A stretch of DNA of 64,000 nucleotides from CBDBLK01 sp965215445. GTDB lineage: Bacteria > Bdellovibrionota > Bacteriovoracia > Bacteriovoracales > Bacteriovoracaceae. This document shows positions 8,626-16,506 of this stretch, piece by piece (position 1 is the stretch's first letter; each line of letters opens with the position of its first letter). The position numbers were made by a program, and so were the translations under genes. The stretch covers positions 1,922,001 through 1,986,000 of the forward strand of contig CBDCDT010000002.1 of NCBI GenBank assembly GCA_965215445.1. The letters run 5' to 3'. The notes beneath the pieces were generated by a model, which did no database searches, was not told where the DNA came from, and saw only the letters and a list, made by a program, of their open reading frames with translations.

Positions 8626-9573
8626 TTAGGGAACAAAGGATATTTTATCCAAACTTTTCCCGATTTGCTCCTTAAATGTGCTCAAAGCGCGCTTTTTTAT
8701 TTGCGAGTGATTGCGCCCGCTCACCCCGCGTTTGAGATTCAGTTGCGCAGAAGTTGTGCCCGCGCGGTTTTGTGCCTTCAGATTTAGAGTAAATTGCAAG
8801 CGCCTAAAGCCTTCCACTTGCAGGGGAAGGGGGTGGGACTTAAAACTTACGCGCAAAAAATGGGTGGCCTGCTTGGACGGGCCTTTTTGCGCCAAAAAAT
8901 ATCCGGCCTCGGTCAAAATTTCGGCCAGCAAGGCGCTTATTTGCGGGGGATTTTCTTCTTCGATGTCTATTTTGATGAGCAGGTTTTTCAGAATTTCACG
9001 TTTTCTGCGCGCCAGTTGCTCCCAGCTAAAAGGGGGAGGGCGTTCTAGGCCGGTGAGAAAAGCGTGGTGTTTGGCCAGGGCCATGCGTTTGCGCCACTTT
9101 TTTTCCAGCACAAAGAGCGCTCCCGTGTGCTTTTCAAGGCCTAGTGCTGCCATTTCATCGTCGAGTGTTTGGATGTGCGCCAAAAAGGCCTGGCCCGCGC
9201 GCCGTTTGTTCAGACTTGCCAGGACGTAAAAATGCCCCTGCTGTTGGAAACTTTCGGGGTGCTCGATCCCGGAGAGAATCAAAGCGGTAGAACTTTTGAC
9301 TTCTTCGCTGAGCCACTGCCAGGTTTTACCGTTATCGCTTTGCAGGCGGGACTGGAAGCTGCCGGTGAGTTTTTGTTCAAAAATTTGGGCGATGGACAGG
9401 GAGGCCAGATGTTTGGCGGTTTCCCTGTTGCTGGAACTCCCGACGGCGCACAGATGCCCTGCCGGACAGGCCTGTCTTTGCGAGTTGATCCAAGTGGGAA
9501 CGGGTGGGGCCTTGGCGGGGGGATGGTGAGCGCAGGAAACAAAAAAAAGGATGGGGAGCAGGAGGGCGAGCAA
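8626..9573 (-). CDS. LPP20-family-like lipoprotein
   Basis: This is a 315-residue lipoprotein (MLALLLPILFFVSC, Cys14). After a Pro-rich linker comes the LPP20-type pattern: PTWINS, GHLCAVGSS, a helix with RETAKHLASLSIAQIFEQKL, and later VLASLNKRRAGQAFL. The rest is helical with a beta-rich end. LPP20-like proteins are outer-membrane lipoproteins of unclear function that co-occur with LpoB-like genes. The start is TTG at 9571-9573, only 3 bp after the stop of the gene upstream, so translation is probably coupled. Confidence 0.7.
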   Translation of the reverse strand: MLALLLPILFFVSCAHHPPAKAPPVPTWINSQRQACPAGHLCAVGSSSNRETAKHLASLSIAQIFEQKLTGSFQSRLQSDNGKTWQWLSEEVKSSTALILSGIEHPESFQQQGHFYVLASLNKRRAGQAFLAHIQTLDDEMAALGLEKHTGALFVLEKKWRKRMALAKHHAFLTGLERPPPFSWEQLARRKREILKNLLIKIDIEEENPPQISALLAEILTEAGYFLAQKGPSKQATHFLRVSFKSHPLPLQVEGFRRLQFTLNLKAQNRAGTTSAQLNLKRGVSGRNHSQIKKRALSTFKEQIGKSLDKISFVP

Positions 9574-9576
9574 AGG

Positions 9577-10230
9577 TCAGGAGTCTCTGTCCGCTTCGAG
9601 GGTAACGGGTTTTTCTACGGCGTTGAAGGCCTCTTCCACCTGGCGCGTGGCCGCTTCCGCCTTTTCTTTGACTTCGGGGGCACTCAGTGATTTCAAAAAC
9701 TTATCCCGGGCGTGGGCGGTGGCCTTTTTGAGGTCATCCTTGTGGATTTTGACGGCGGCAAAACAGGTAAAGCGGATGTCTTCCTTGGGGGCGCCGAGTT
9801 CCGTGCGGTAGCGCCGCTTTTCCCAGTAGTGTTTGAGGGTTTGAACTCCCACCACAAAAGTTTGGGTTTCCTGGGCCAGTTGCTCCTGCATATAAGTGGA
9901 AACTTCTTCGTCCACTCCGTCGTTGTCGTTTTGGGTGGCCTCGGCGTAGGTGTTTTTAATGAATTGGATCATTTCCCGGGCAATGCGCGCCGAGGCGCGA
10001 GTGTCGGCACTGCGTAGACAGAGGCGCTTGTCTTTGGCCTGGGACTCGGAGACGAAATAACGGTGGTCTTTGCGCTCTTTTTCGCCGTCTACGGAACGGG
10101 GCGTTTCAATCCATTCGGGAAAATCTTCGCTGCTTGCATCAATCAGAGTGTAGTCTTTTTGCAGGCGGCGACCGCTGCTGCAACCAGCGAGCAAGCAGAT
10201 CAAGGCCAAAAAAGTGATAAAATTCGCCAT
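9577..10230 (-). CDS. lipoprotein heading the LPP20/LpoB/COG3014 cluster
   Basis: This is a 217-residue lipoprotein with a clear lipobox (LICLLAGC, Cys17). The mature part has PEWIETP, HRYFVSESQAKDKRLC and a helix resembling the LPP20-type ARIAREMIQFI stretch, then a long helical C-terminus. It may be a diverged second LPP20-like protein, but I cannot assign it firmly. ATG 10230 follows the dihydroorotase stop by 24 bp on the same strand, and the next lipoprotein gene starts 3 bp after its end. It is the first of four lipoprotein genes that read as one operon. Confidence 0.65.
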   Translation of the reverse strand: MANFITFLALICLLAGCSSGRRLQKDYTLIDASSEDFPEWIETPRSVDGEKERKDHRYFVSESQAKDKRLCLRSADTRASARIAREMIQFIKNTYAEATQNDNDGVDEEVSTYMQEQLAQETQTFVVGVQTLKHYWEKRRYRTELGAPKEDIRFTCFAAVKIHKDDLKKATAHARDKFLKSLSAPEVKEKAEAATRQVEEAFNAVEKPVTLEADRDS

Positions 10231-10254
10231 TCAACGGAGACTCTAACCCACCCT

Positions 10255-11616
10255 TTAGGGCCTTGTCAAGATTTGCACCGGCCTGCCACCCTGCACTCCG
10301 GTAAGTTGTCCGTTTTCCATCACCACTTGTCCCGAAACCACCGTCATCACCGGCATCCCCGTCACTTGCCGCCCGTCAAAAGGAGTCCACCCCACGCGAC
10401 TGTATTGCTCGGCGTGGGTGATGCTGTGTTTTGCATTGAGATCAACCAGAGTCAAGTCGGCGTCGTGGCCCTCGCGGATAGCGCCTTTGTTTTTGAGGCC
10501 AAAAAGGTGCGCAGGCCCAGTACACACCAATTGCACCAAACGCTCCAAACTGAGTTCGCCACGGTTAACATAATCGAGCATCAGTGGCAGCAGGGTTTGC
10601 ACTCCCGGCATACCCGAGGGGGCCTGGGGGTAGCTGCGCTCTTTTTCCTCTCGCGTGTGAGGGGCGTGATCCGAGCCGATCACATCGACGACTCCGTTTT
10701 TGAGTGCTTTCCAGAGAGCATTTTTGTGTTCGCGTTCGCGGATGGGGGGATTCATCTGGGCGTAGGTGTTCATCCGGTCGTAACAGTCAGGGGCCTCAAG
10801 AGTCAGGTGTTGAGGGGTGACTTCCACCGTACAAAAATCTTTTTTGCCGGCCAAAAATTCGATTTCCCGTTTGCTGCTGATGTGCAGGACGTGGACTTTG
10901 CGCCGGCACTCTTGCGCCAGATTGATCAGCTTTTGCGTGCAGGAAAAGGCGGTCTCTTCATTGCGCCATTGGGGGTGGGCGTGGGCGCTTTGGCCCTTGT
11001 CGCGGATGTGGGTGCGCGCCCGCAAGAGTTCTTCGTCCTCACTGTGACAAGATATGGTCACCCAGGTGTTTTTCAAAATGTCCCGCAGTTTGTCGGGGGC
11101 GTACAAGAGCAGGTCGCCGGTGGAACTGCCCAAAAAAATTTTGATGCCGCAAACTCCAGTGCGCCCCTGGGCGGCCTTTAATTGCTCCAGATTGTCTCCG
11201 GTGGCACCGATAAAAAATCCGTAATTGGTGACTGCGTTTTGTTCGGCCAGAGCGAGTTTTTGATCCAGTGCTTTTTTGTCGGTGGTGCTGGGGTTGGTGT
11301 TGGGCATTTCCAAAAAGGTGGTGATTCCCCCCAGTGCCGCCGCCCGACTGCCGGTGCCCAAGTCTTCTTTGTGGGTCGCCCCCGGTTGGCGAAAGTGAAC
11401 TTGGGAGTCGATCACCCCCGGCAAAAGCAGTTTTCCAGAGATGTCGATCACGCGCAACGAGTCATCTTGCTCGACTTTGAGGTCGCGGCCGATTTTCGCA
11501 ATGTGGCCATCTTCGGTTAGGACGTCAGTTTGCTCGATGCGGTGGGGGAGGTAGGTACTTCCTCCTTTCAGGAGTAGCCTTCGAGAGTTTTTTTTTGTCG
11601 CTTTCGTGGTGTTCAT
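10255..11616 (-). CDS. pyrC: dihydroorotase
   Basis: This 453-residue amidohydrolase matches dihydroorotase, which closes carbamoyl-aspartate to dihydroorotate in pyrimidine synthesis. Visible motifs are PGVIDSQVHFRQPG, EMPNTNPST, the probable carboxylated lysine in GIKIFLGSSTG, metal-ligand histidines in SCHSED and VLHISS, and catalytic Asp in GSDHAPH. The usual HxH is QxH here, as in the Bacteroidetes-type subgroup (QVHFREPG), so this is a known variant and not a defect. I chose ATG 11616, because the open frame upstream of it runs inside the preceding gene. This start overlaps that gene by 92 bp; no nearer ATG, GTG or TTG precedes the first beta strand (LLLKGG). Confidence 0.9.
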   Translation of the reverse strand: MNTTKATKKNSRRLLLKGGSTYLPHRIEQTDVLTEDGHIAKIGRDLKVEQDDSLRVIDISGKLLLPGVIDSQVHFRQPGATHKEDLGTGSRAAALGGITTFLEMPNTNPSTTDKKALDQKLALAEQNAVTNYGFFIGATGDNLEQLKAAQGRTGVCGIKIFLGSSTGDLLLYAPDKLRDILKNTWVTISCHSEDEELLRARTHIRDKGQSAHAHPQWRNEETAFSCTQKLINLAQECRRKVHVLHISSKREIEFLAGKKDFCTVEVTPQHLTLEAPDCYDRMNTYAQMNPPIREREHKNALWKALKNGVVDVIGSDHAPHTREEKERSYPQAPSGMPGVQTLLPLMLDYVNRGELSLERLVQLVCTGPAHLFGLKNKGAIREGHDADLTLVDLNAKHSITHAEQYSRVGWTPFDGRQVTGMPVMTVVSGQVVMENGQLTGVQGGRPVQILTRP

Positions 11617-12220
11617 GGCCCAAGTCCCGTTCGAGCTTTTGGCGCAATTCGTCAGCATCTTCTTTGCGCACCAGCAGTTTGACGTAGGTTTCGATGCTGT
11701 CGTCTTCAAAATGAATCTTGTACTGGGTGGTGATAACGGCCGGGGTCTGGTCTTGCAACCACATTTGGCGTTTGAAGCGGTGAATCGCCAGGGATTCCTC
11801 CGGGGCCTCGGGGGTGGTTTTGATTTCCCGGATTTCCACCCAGGTTTCGTTTAAAAAGAGCTTGAAGTGGGAAAAGCAAAAACTCACGCCGTCGGTTTCC
11901 CGCAGGCAGGAGTCGCAAAAGCCCTCTTCACAGATGCGGCACAGGCCTTTGGCCTGGCGTTTTTTATGCAGAGTGCAAAATTCCTCTTCAGCAGTGGCCT
12001 CCGGGGGAGGTTCACTTTTTGCCTCGTCCTCTTTGGGTTCTTTGGGCAAAACCATGCTTTGGGCCGCCCGCTCCAGAGAGGGTTCGGCCGAGCGGAGTGC
12101 TTCCAGGCGCTTGTTGGTGTGCCAGATAAACCAGGCCATCACCGCCGAAAAAGAGATCAATCCCAGGGAAGTCAGGCCCAAGGCGACGGACAACCAAAAG
12201 ACGTGTGTTTCCGAAATCAA
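11525..12220 (-). CDS. membrane-anchored protein with Cys/His-rich B-box-like motif
   Basis: This is a 231-residue protein. One N-terminal transmembrane helix (FWLSVALGLTSLGLISFSAVMAWFIW) is followed by a Glu/Pro-rich linker. A Cys/His cluster then follows near residues 80-115 (CTLHKKRQAKGLCRICEEGFCDSC ... CFSHF, in part) that resembles the zinc-binding B-box-type motif described in some bacterial membrane proteins. The C-terminus is charged (DDSIETYVKLLVRKED, then HEHHESDKK). The start is TTG 12220 behind GGGGGAGG. The gene overlaps the start of pyrC by 92 bp, which is long for a real overlap but both frames are well supported. Function is unknown; zinc binding is inferred from the Cys pattern. 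Confidence 0.7.
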   Translation of the reverse strand: MISETHVFWLSVALGLTSLGLISFSAVMAWFIWHTNKRLEALRSAEPSLERAAQSMVLPKEPKEDEAKSEPPPEATAEEEFCTLHKKRQAKGLCRICEEGFCDSCLRETDGVSFCFSHFKLFLNETWVEIREIKTTPEAPEESLAIHRFKRQMWLQDQTPAVITTQYKIHFEDDSIETYVKLLVRKEDADELRQKLERDLGHEHHESDKKKLSKATPERRKYLPPPPHRAN

Positions 12221-12259
12221 AAAGGCCTCCCCCTTTAGTATCGAGTGTTATCGCTTTTT

Positions 12260-12288
12260 TTGCAAACCCCGACGGCTTAACTTATTAT
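12260..12288 (+). promoter_or_regulatory. candidate promoter of cysS
   Basis: TTGCAA (12260-12265) and TATTAT (12283-12288) are separated by 17 bp. The ATG of cysS begins 8 bp after the -10 box, so transcription would start at or within 2 nt of the start codon. There is no Shine-Dalgarno sequence in between, which suggests a leaderless mRNA. Confidence 0.5.
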
Positions 12289-12296
12289 GGGGCACG

Positions 12297-13700
12297 ATGG
12301 AACTGGTTTTGTACAATACTTTGAGCAAGCAAAAAGAGGCCTTCGCACCCCTGCGCGCTGGCCAGGTCAAAATGTATGTGTGCGGGCCGACGGTTTACGA
12401 CCTCTTGCATGTGGGCAATTTTCGCGGGGCCATTTTTTTCAATTTGGTTTGCAACTGGCTGGAGCAGCAGGGCCTCGCCGCTACCTACGTCTACAACTAC
12501 ACCGACATCGACGACAAAATCATCCAGCGCGCCGAGCGCGAAGGGGTGCCCGCCAGCGAGATTGGCGAGCGCTACATCGCCGAATTTGAAAAAGACTTTG
12601 CCCGCCTGAATCTTCGCTCCCACGATCACAACCCCCGCGCCACCCAGCACATCGGCAGCATGATCGAGGCCATCGAGGGAATTTTGGCGCGCGGCCACGG
12701 TTACGCCGCCGGCGGAGAAGTTTTTTATTCCATCGACAGTTTTGCCTCTTACGGCGGCCTTTCCGGCAAAAACCTGGAAGAACTCGCCGCCGGACAAAGG
12801 GTGGAGGTCAACCCCAACAAAAAAAATCCCCTGGACTTTATTTTGTGGAAGCCTTCAGAGCAAGGGGTTCCCGCCTGGGATTCCCCCTGGGGGCCGGGCC
12901 GCCCCGGCTGGCACATCGAATGTTCGGCCATGGTGCGCACCCTTTTGGGGGAAAGCATTGACATTCACGGCGGCGGTATCGACCTGATCTTTCCCCACCA
13001 CGAAAACGAAATCGCCCAGGGCGAGGCCTGCACCGGCCAGAGCTACTGCCGCTATTGGATGCACAACCAGTTTATCCAGTTCAAAAACCAAAAAATGTCC
13101 AAATCTCTGGGCAACGTGATTACCGCCCGCGCTTTTATGGACGAATACCACCCCGAAGTTTTGAAGTTCATCATGCTCTCGTCCCACTACCGCTCCCTCT
13201 TGCAGATAGATGACCAGCGCATCGACAATGCCCTGGCGGGACTTTCCCGCATTTACAAGGCCCTCAAAAAGGCCGCGACAGTGGGCGGGGAATCGCCACA
13301 ACTGGCCAAGGCCTTGGGCGAACACGACGCCGCCATCACCAAGGCGCTCAACGACGATTTCAACACCGGGGAAATGCTGGCCCACATTTACGAAGGGGTG
13401 CGCTTCTTCAACTCTCAAAAAAGCGGGGGCGACGCCTTTTCCCAATGGATATTGCGCTGGGGCCGCCTGTGCGCCCTCTTTCAAGAAGATGCGGCGGAAT
13501 TTCTGCAAACTCTGAGGCTTCTCTCGGCCCGTCGCTGCGGCCTCGACGTGGCCCAGGTTGAGAATTTGGTTGCCCAAAGGGAGCGCGCCCGCCGTGAGCG
13601 CAACTGGGAAGAATCGGATCGCCTGCGCCAGCAACTCAAAGACCTGGGCGTGGAGGTGCAAGACGGCTCCGGTGGCAGTGAGTGGGATGTGGGGAGGTAG
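12297..13700 (+). CDS. cysS: cysteinyl-tRNA synthetase
   Basis: This 467-residue class I aminoacyl-tRNA synthetase charges tRNA-Cys. The HIGH-type motif with its zinc Cys is MYVCGPTVYDLLHVGN. Further zinc ligands lie in GWHIECSAM and GGIDLIFPHHENE, and the KMSKS loop is NQKMSKSLGN. The C-terminal helical domain ends normally, and length matches the family. The ATG at 12297 gives the standard N-terminus (MELVLYNTLSKQKE); the frame is open further upstream but that part overlaps the divergent gene. The nth gene begins directly after its stop codon. It is divergent from the Cys-rich membrane protein gene across 76 bp. Confidence 0.97.
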   Translation: MELVLYNTLSKQKEAFAPLRAGQVKMYVCGPTVYDLLHVGNFRGAIFFNLVCNWLEQQGLAATYVYNYTDIDDKIIQRAEREGVPASEIGERYIAEFEKDFARLNLRSHDHNPRATQHIGSMIEAIEGILARGHGYAAGGEVFYSIDSFASYGGLSGKNLEELAAGQRVEVNPNKKNPLDFILWKPSEQGVPAWDSPWGPGRPGWHIECSAMVRTLLGESIDIHGGGIDLIFPHHENEIAQGEACTGQSYCRYWMHNQFIQFKNQKMSKSLGNVITARAFMDEYHPEVLKFIMLSSHYRSLLQIDDQRIDNALAGLSRIYKALKKAATVGGESPQLAKALGEHDAAITKALNDDFNTGEMLAHIYEGVRFFNSQKSGGDAFSQWILRWGRLCALFQEDAAEFLQTLRLLSARRCGLDVAQVENLVAQRERARRERNWEESDRLRQQLKDLGVEVQDGSGGSEWDVGR

Positions 13701-14351
13701 GTGAAAAAACAAGAACGCGCCCAAATGATTCATCGGGAGTTGGAGGCGCTGTTTCCCGAGACGCCCATTCCCCTTGCGCACAAGGATGCCTACACGCTGC
13801 TGATTGCGGTTTTGCTTTCGGCCCAGTGTACGGACGTGCGGGTCAATCAGGTGACTCCCGCGCTGTTTGCCCGGGCGGATAATCCCCGCGCCATGGCCAA
13901 ACTCCCGGTGGAGGAGATTGAGGCGATTATCCGGCCCTGCGGCCTGGCCCCGAGAAAAGCACGGGCGATAAGCGAGCTTTCTGGCATTTTGATCGAGCAG
14001 CACGGGGGCCGGGTGCCCGAGAGTTTTGCCGATCTGGAGGCCCTGCCGGGAGTCGGGCACAAGACCGCCAGCGTGGTGATGTCCCAGGCCTTTGGCCATC
14101 CCGCCTTTCCGGTGGATACCCACATTCACCGACTGGCGCAAATCTGGGGTCTGACTGATGGGAAAAACGTCGTACAGACCGAGCGCGACCTCAAGCGCCT
14201 GTTTCCGCGAGAATTCTGGAACAAGCTGCATTTGCAGATTATCTTTTATGGCCGCGAGTGTTGTACGGCCCGCCAGTGCGATGGTCTGCGTTGCGGGCTT
14301 TGTCAAAAGCTTTTTCCCGGGCGCAAGACCGCCAAGGCCTATCGGCGTTAG
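13701..14351 (+). CDS. nth: endonuclease III (DNA glycosylase/AP lyase)
   Basis: This is a 216-residue base-excision repair enzyme that removes oxidised pyrimidines and nicks abasic sites. The helix-hairpin-helix is LPGVGHKTAS, which includes the catalytic Lys, and the catalytic Asp lies in FPVDTHIHRL. The C-terminus has a Cys cluster (GRECCTARQCDGLRCGLCQ), but its spacing (C-x4/5-C-x4-C-x2-C) is not the classical C-x6-C-x2-C-x5-C of the [4Fe-4S] loop, so cluster binding is uncertain. GTG 13701 abuts the cysS stop codon and has GGGGAGG upstream, implying coupling to cysS. Confidence 0.93.
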   Translation: MKKQERAQMIHRELEALFPETPIPLAHKDAYTLLIAVLLSAQCTDVRVNQVTPALFARADNPRAMAKLPVEEIEAIIRPCGLAPRKARAISELSGILIEQHGGRVPESFADLEALPGVGHKTASVVMSQAFGHPAFPVDTHIHRLAQIWGLTDGKNVVQTERDLKRLFPREFWNKLHLQIIFYGRECCTARQCDGLRCGLCQKLFPGRKTAKAYRR

Positions 14352-14391
14352 AGGACTGGCCGCCTTGGTTTTTTCCTGACAAAATGCTGGC

Positions 14392-15408
14392 GTGGATTTG
14401 AGAAGTTTTGGCCTGATTGCCTTGGTTTTTTCCGCCGCCCTAAAGGCGGATGTGGTCACCGTCAACGGTGCCGGGGCGACCTTTCCCTATCCCATTTATT
14501 CGCGCTGGTTTTCCGATTATGAAAAGCAGTACAAGGGTGCCAGGTTTAATTACCAACCGATTGGCTCGGGAGGGGGCGTGCGCCAACTGGTCAAGGGCAC
14601 GGTGGATTTTGGCGCTTCCGATGTTGTGGTGGGGGAGCGCGACCTGAAAAAGGCCGCCTGGCCGGTGAAACACATTCCCACTGTATTGGGAGCGGTGGCG
14701 GTGGTTTATCACTTTCCCCCGGGTGTGCCAAAAACTGCGCAGAACCTCAAGCTGGATGGCCAGACGTTGGCCGAAATTTACCTGGGAAAAATCCGCACCT
14801 GGAATCATCCCACTATTGCCAAACTCAATCCGGGCCTTACTCTTCCCGCCGCCGACCTTTTGGTTATACGCCGTGCCGAAGGTTCGGGCACTACCGCCGT
14901 CTTTGCCGATTACCTGTCCAAAGTTTCTCCCGAATGGTCTAAAAAAATCGGGCGTGGCAAAAGTCTGCGCTGGCCAGTGGGCATCGGCGCCCGCGGCAAC
15001 GACGGGGTTACCAATATGGTTAAACAAACTCCCGGCGGCCTGGGCTATGTGGAACTGGCCTATGCCATGAACAATCAACTGCCCGCGGCCTTGCTCAAAA
15101 ACCGGGCGGGAGACTATATAGGCCCGGGCCTTGCGGGCATTGTGGCCGCGGCCGGTAGCAATCAAAAGGAAGGAGTCATCGACTTTACCGCGTCCATCAC
15201 CAACGCCGAAGGGAAGGGGGCCTATCCCATTTCTGCCTTCACTTTTATTTTGTTGCCGAGTCCCTCCAAAGAAAGTGTCCCTTTAAAAGAAGTCAAAAAA
15301 TTTCTTCACTGGGCCTTGAGCGCTCCCGCTCAAGAGCGCGCCAAAACATTGCACTACGCCCCTTTGCCGGAGAAGTTGGCCAAACGTCTTCAGGCCCAAC
15401 TGCTTTGA
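14392..15408 (+). CDS. pstS: phosphate ABC transporter substrate-binding protein
   Basis: This 338-residue periplasmic phosphate-binding protein has a short signal peptide ending near ALKA. It has the PstS hallmarks: GAGATFPYPIYSRW, IGSGGGVRQL, DFGASD, PGLTLPAADLLVIRRAEGSGTT and PVGIGARGNDGVTNMV. These loops bind phosphate by hydrogen bonds, and the protein delivers it to PstC/PstA. GTG 14392 gives the expected N-terminus; no clear Shine-Dalgarno sequence precedes it. It lies 40 bp after nth, which starts the pst block. A structured repeat separates it from pstC, which may lower read-through so that pstS is made in excess. I saw no clear Pho box. Confidence 0.95.
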   Translation: MDLRSFGLIALVFSAALKADVVTVNGAGATFPYPIYSRWFSDYEKQYKGARFNYQPIGSGGGVRQLVKGTVDFGASDVVVGERDLKKAAWPVKHIPTVLGAVAVVYHFPPGVPKTAQNLKLDGQTLAEIYLGKIRTWNHPTIAKLNPGLTLPAADLLVIRRAEGSGTTAVFADYLSKVSPEWSKKIGRGKSLRWPVGIGARGNDGVTNMVKQTPGGLGYVELAYAMNNQLPAALLKNRAGDYIGPGLAGIVAAAGSNQKEGVIDFTASITNAEGKGAYPISAFTFILLPSPSKESVPLKEVKKFLHWALSAPAQERAKTLHYAPLPEKLAKRLQAQLL

Positions 15409-15414
15409 TGAAAT

Positions 15415-15543
15415 GGTAACTGCTCACACTTCAGACCATCTTGTGGGTCAGCTACACTGTCGCTCCTTGCGACGTGCAGGGAGCACGCCTCAGTCGCTCC
15501 AGTTTGCTTCCCCCCAATCTGGCCCAAATTGCGAGCACTTACC
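15415..15543. repeat. dispersed structured element, copy 1 (pstS-pstC intergenic)
   Basis: The ends are inverted repeats GGTAACTGCTC (15415-15425) and GAGCACTTACC (15533-15543) with one mismatch. The core hairpin is GCGACGTGC, loop AGGGA, then GCAC, GCCTCA and GTCGC (15469-15497). The second copy at 28145-28271 shares the core and layout, but its loop and outer stem differ and still pair. It could be a REP-like element or a structured RNA. Here it sits between pstS and pstC, where a stem-loop could act in mRNA processing. Confidence 0.75.
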
Positions 15544-15584
15544 TTGCTTTTATCGCAGTTTTTCGTTGGAGTGTGAGTAGTTAC

Positions 15585-16499
15585 ATGAAACGTATGGACG
15601 CCGATCGTCTCAATCTCAATATTCTGCAGGCAGTGGCCCTCGCGGTGATTGCCCTTTTGTTGTGGATGGTGGGGTTATTGCTTTGGCAAGCGTGGGAGGC
15701 GGCCAGACACAGTGGGTGGAATGTCTTCACCTCTTCCTGGTGGAATCCGGCGGGGGATGAGTTCGGCGCTTTGGCGCTGGTGTACGGTACGGTGGTAACC
15801 TCCATTTGCTCGCTGATGCTGGCCACTCCCCTGGCGCTTTCCATTGCCCTGCTCTCCACGGAAGTTTTGCCCCGATCGTTGGGAAACTGGTTGGGCCTGT
15901 TTGTGGAGGCGATTGCCGCTATTCCCTCCATCGTCTTTGGGCTGTGGGGAGTTTTCTACCTGGCCCCCTGGGTGCGGAGTGCGCTCACGCCGGCACTTAA
16001 AAATCATCTGGGTTTTTTGCCCTTTTTTCAGGGCAGCAGCTTTGGCATCGGCATGCTCACCGCCATTTTAATTTTGAGCTTGATGATGATTCCCACCATG
16101 ACCTCTCTGTGCCGGGAAATTTTTAAAACTGTGCCCCTGTTGCAAAAAGAGGCGGCGCTGGCGCTTTCGGCCACTCGCTGGGAGATGATGAAATTGGCGG
16201 TTTTGCGCCCCAACCTCTCGGGCATTGTGGGCAGCATGGTTTTGGGATTGGGCCGCGCTTTGGGGGAAACCATGGCGGTGGCCATGGTGATTGGCAACCA
16301 GGCGCAAATCAGCAGCAGTTTCTTTGCTCCGGCCTCCACCATGGCCTCGATTATTGCCAACGAATACGCCGAGGCGGAGAGCGATTTGCACGTTTCGGCA
16401 TTGTGCCTGGTCGGGCTGGGACTGTTTTTGATTACCTTGATTAGCAATATGGGCGCGCGCCTGATCGTCCGCCGCTCGAATTTGGCAAGGCGGGGTTGA
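15585..16499 (+). CDS. pstC: phosphate ABC transporter permease PstC
   Basis: This is a 304-residue inner-membrane permease with about six hydrophobic helices. Typical PstC text is ALVYGTVVTSICSLMLATPLALSIALL, EAIAAIPSIVFGLWGVF and the cytoplasmic coupling loop KEAALALSATRWEMMK, followed by GRALGETMAVAMVIGN. It forms the phosphate channel with PstA. ATG 15585 starts a protein with the normal N-terminus; the frame is open upstream through the structured repeat, but that part encodes no family sequence. pstA starts 7 bp after its stop. Confidence 0.95.
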   Translation: MKRMDADRLNLNILQAVALAVIALLLWMVGLLLWQAWEAARHSGWNVFTSSWWNPAGDEFGALALVYGTVVTSICSLMLATPLALSIALLSTEVLPRSLGNWLGLFVEAIAAIPSIVFGLWGVFYLAPWVRSALTPALKNHLGFLPFFQGSSFGIGMLTAILILSLMMIPTMTSLCREIFKTVPLLQKEAALALSATRWEMMKLAVLRPNLSGIVGSMVLGLGRALGETMAVAMVIGNQAQISSSFFAPASTMASIIANEYAEAESDLHVSALCLVGLGLFLITLISNMGARLIVRRSNLARRG

Positions 16500-16506
16500 A
16501 GCACTT

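Noticed and set aside
10255..11616. Dihydroorotase with Gln in place of the first metal-binding His (QVHFR) as a broken enzyme
   Set aside because: The same Gln is found in a known dihydroorotase subgroup (QVHFREPG), and all other metal and catalytic residues are present.
12855..14465. 536-codon minus-strand frame across cysS, nth and the start of pstS
   Set aside because: It covers three well-identified plus-strand genes, and no ribosome binding site or family motif is present.
15441..15584. N-terminal extension of PstC through the structured repeat
   Set aside because: The extra residues have no resemblance to PstC, and the repeat sequence explains the open frame; ATG 15585 gives the normal N-terminus.
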